A DNA stretch of 5,967 bases from Burkholderiales bacterium (GTDB taxonomy: Bacteria; Pseudomonadota; Gammaproteobacteria; Burkholderiales; Burkholderiaceae_C). The notes below the pieces were generated by a model. That model made no database searches, had not been told where the DNA came from, and saw only the letters and a list, made by a program, of their open reading frames with translations. Where the stretch lies: assembly GCA_947448105.1 (NCBI GenBank), contig CANFNE010000160.1, positions 1 through 5,967 of the forward strand. Reading direction: 5' to 3'. This document shows, in pieces, positions 5,312-5,967 of the stretch. Positions within the stretch are counted from its first letter, which is position 1; each line of letters opens with the position of its first letter. The translations under genes and the position numbers were made by a program.

Positions 5312-5967
5312 GCACATCCGCGCAGCGCCGCGCGCGCCGCCCCTTGTGGCCCCTGCTCACCACCTTTTCCTGGCAAGAGCTGCGCCAGCACCCCTGGCGC
5401 AATGCGGCGGCCGTGGTGTCGGTGATGCTGGGCGTGGCGCTGGCATTTGCGGTGCATTTGATCAACGCATCTGCCTTGGACGAGTTTGCGCAAGCGGTGC
5501 GCTCGGTCTCGGGCACCGCAGATTTGTCACTGAGCGCGGGCGGCGGCACGCGGCTAGACGAGAAGTTGTACGGGCGCCTGAGCCGCCACCCAGATGTGGC
5601 CTGGGCCTCGCCGGTGCTTGAGGTCAACACCTATGCGCTCTCGCCTGCGGCAGATGACAAAGCCGCGCCCCACAAAACCGCGCTGCGCGTGCTGGGCGTG
5701 GACGCGCTGCAAATTGGGGCAATAGCACCCGACCTGTTGCCCCTGCCCGGCCTTGGCGCCGACCGGCTGGACGTGTTTGCCCCAGACGCCGTGTTTTTAA
5801 ACGCCAGCGCCCGCAGCGCACTGGCAGCAACGGTGGGCCAAAGCATCAGCGTGCAACACGGCATGCAATGGCGGCGCCTGCGGGTGGCGGGCACGGTGGC
5901 AGCCAGTGGCGCACCGCTGGTGGTGATGGACGTGGCGGCGGCGCAAGCGGCCTTTGGCGCGGGCGGG
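5308..5967 (+). CDS. FtsX/MacB-like ABC transporter permease, N-terminal part (3' end outside window)
   Basis: The first 220 residues of an inner-membrane permease of the FtsX/MacB/LolC type; the frame stays open to the right edge. The N-terminus has a basic cytoplasmic stretch with WQELRQHPWRN (22-32), typical of these proteins just before the first membrane helix. The helix itself follows (about 33-53, AAVVSVMLGVALAFAVHLIN), then a large, presumably periplasmic domain containing RLSRHPDVAWASPVLEV (90-106) and ALRVLGVD (125-132), as in the MacB periplasmic core domain. Such permeases move lipids, lipoproteins or peptides with a separate ABC ATPase, which is not in this window. The start is the ATG at 5308 that overlaps the ATPase stop; I see no good Shine-Dalgarno sequence before it, so translation probably depends on the upstream gene. 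Substrate is unknown. The family call is based on N-terminal pattern only. Confidence 0.83.
   Translation, partial: MSTSAQRRARRPLWPLLTTFSWQELRQHPWRNAAAVVSVMLGVALAFAVHLINASALDEFAQAVRSVSGTADLSLSAGGGTRLDEKLYGRLSRHPDVAWASPVLEVNTYALSPAADDKAAPHKTALRVLGVDALQIGAIAPDLLPLPGLGADRLDVFAPDAVFLNASARSALAATVGQSISVQHGMQWRRLRVAGTVAASGAPLVVMDVAAAQAAFGAGG

Noticed and set aside
1..5967. CRISPR arrays, tRNA or rRNA genes, insertion sequences, toxin-antitoxin pair
   Set aside because: No regularly spaced repeats, RNA-gene signatures, transposase or terminal repeats were seen; the DUF4143 ATPase has no small partner gene beside it.

Overview
The window is GC-rich and densely packed, with short gaps between genes. 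The L-aspartate oxidase tail, the proteobacterial-style thiBPQ set and the codon preferences suggest a betaproteobacterium, probably of the order Burkholderiales and perhaps the family Comamonadaceae. That placement rests on protein and codon flavour only.

Layout: (1) Bases 1-474 (+) are the 3' end of nadB, L-aspartate oxidase of NAD biosynthesis. (2) Convergent with it, 22 bp away, the minus strand carries a complete thiamine/thiamine pyrophosphate (TPP) uptake operon read from right to left: thiB (periplasmic binding protein), thiP (fused two-half permease) and thiQ (ATPase). A clear TPP riboswitch lies in the leader between about 3936 and 4016. (3) A 282-bp divergent intergenic region (3851-4132) holds that riboswitch, its expression platform and the thiB ribosome binding site. 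On the other side it holds an AT-rich islet with a 37-bp palindrome abutting the next start codon. (4) From 4133 (+) there is an intact AAA_14/DUF4143-type ATPase with a C-terminal PD-(D/E)xK-like region. It overlaps by ATGA with (5) the first 220 codons of an FtsX/MacB-like ABC permease that runs off the right edge.

How the genes work together: ThiB captures thiamine or its phosphates in the periplasm, ThiP moves them across the inner membrane and ThiQ supplies ATP hydrolysis. The riboswitch should shut the operon off when TPP is plentiful. The plus-strand pair (ATPase then permease) looks translationally coupled, but nothing in the sequence says the two act together, and the ATPase is not an ABC-type partner for the permease.

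The least explained element is the palindrome 4096-4132. It is symmetric about base 4114, lies in an AT-rich patch unlike its surroundings, contains the best -10 candidate for the ATPase gene and ends on the base before its ATG. The ATPase gene has no visible Shine-Dalgarno sequence, so a leaderless or hairpin-controlled start is possible.
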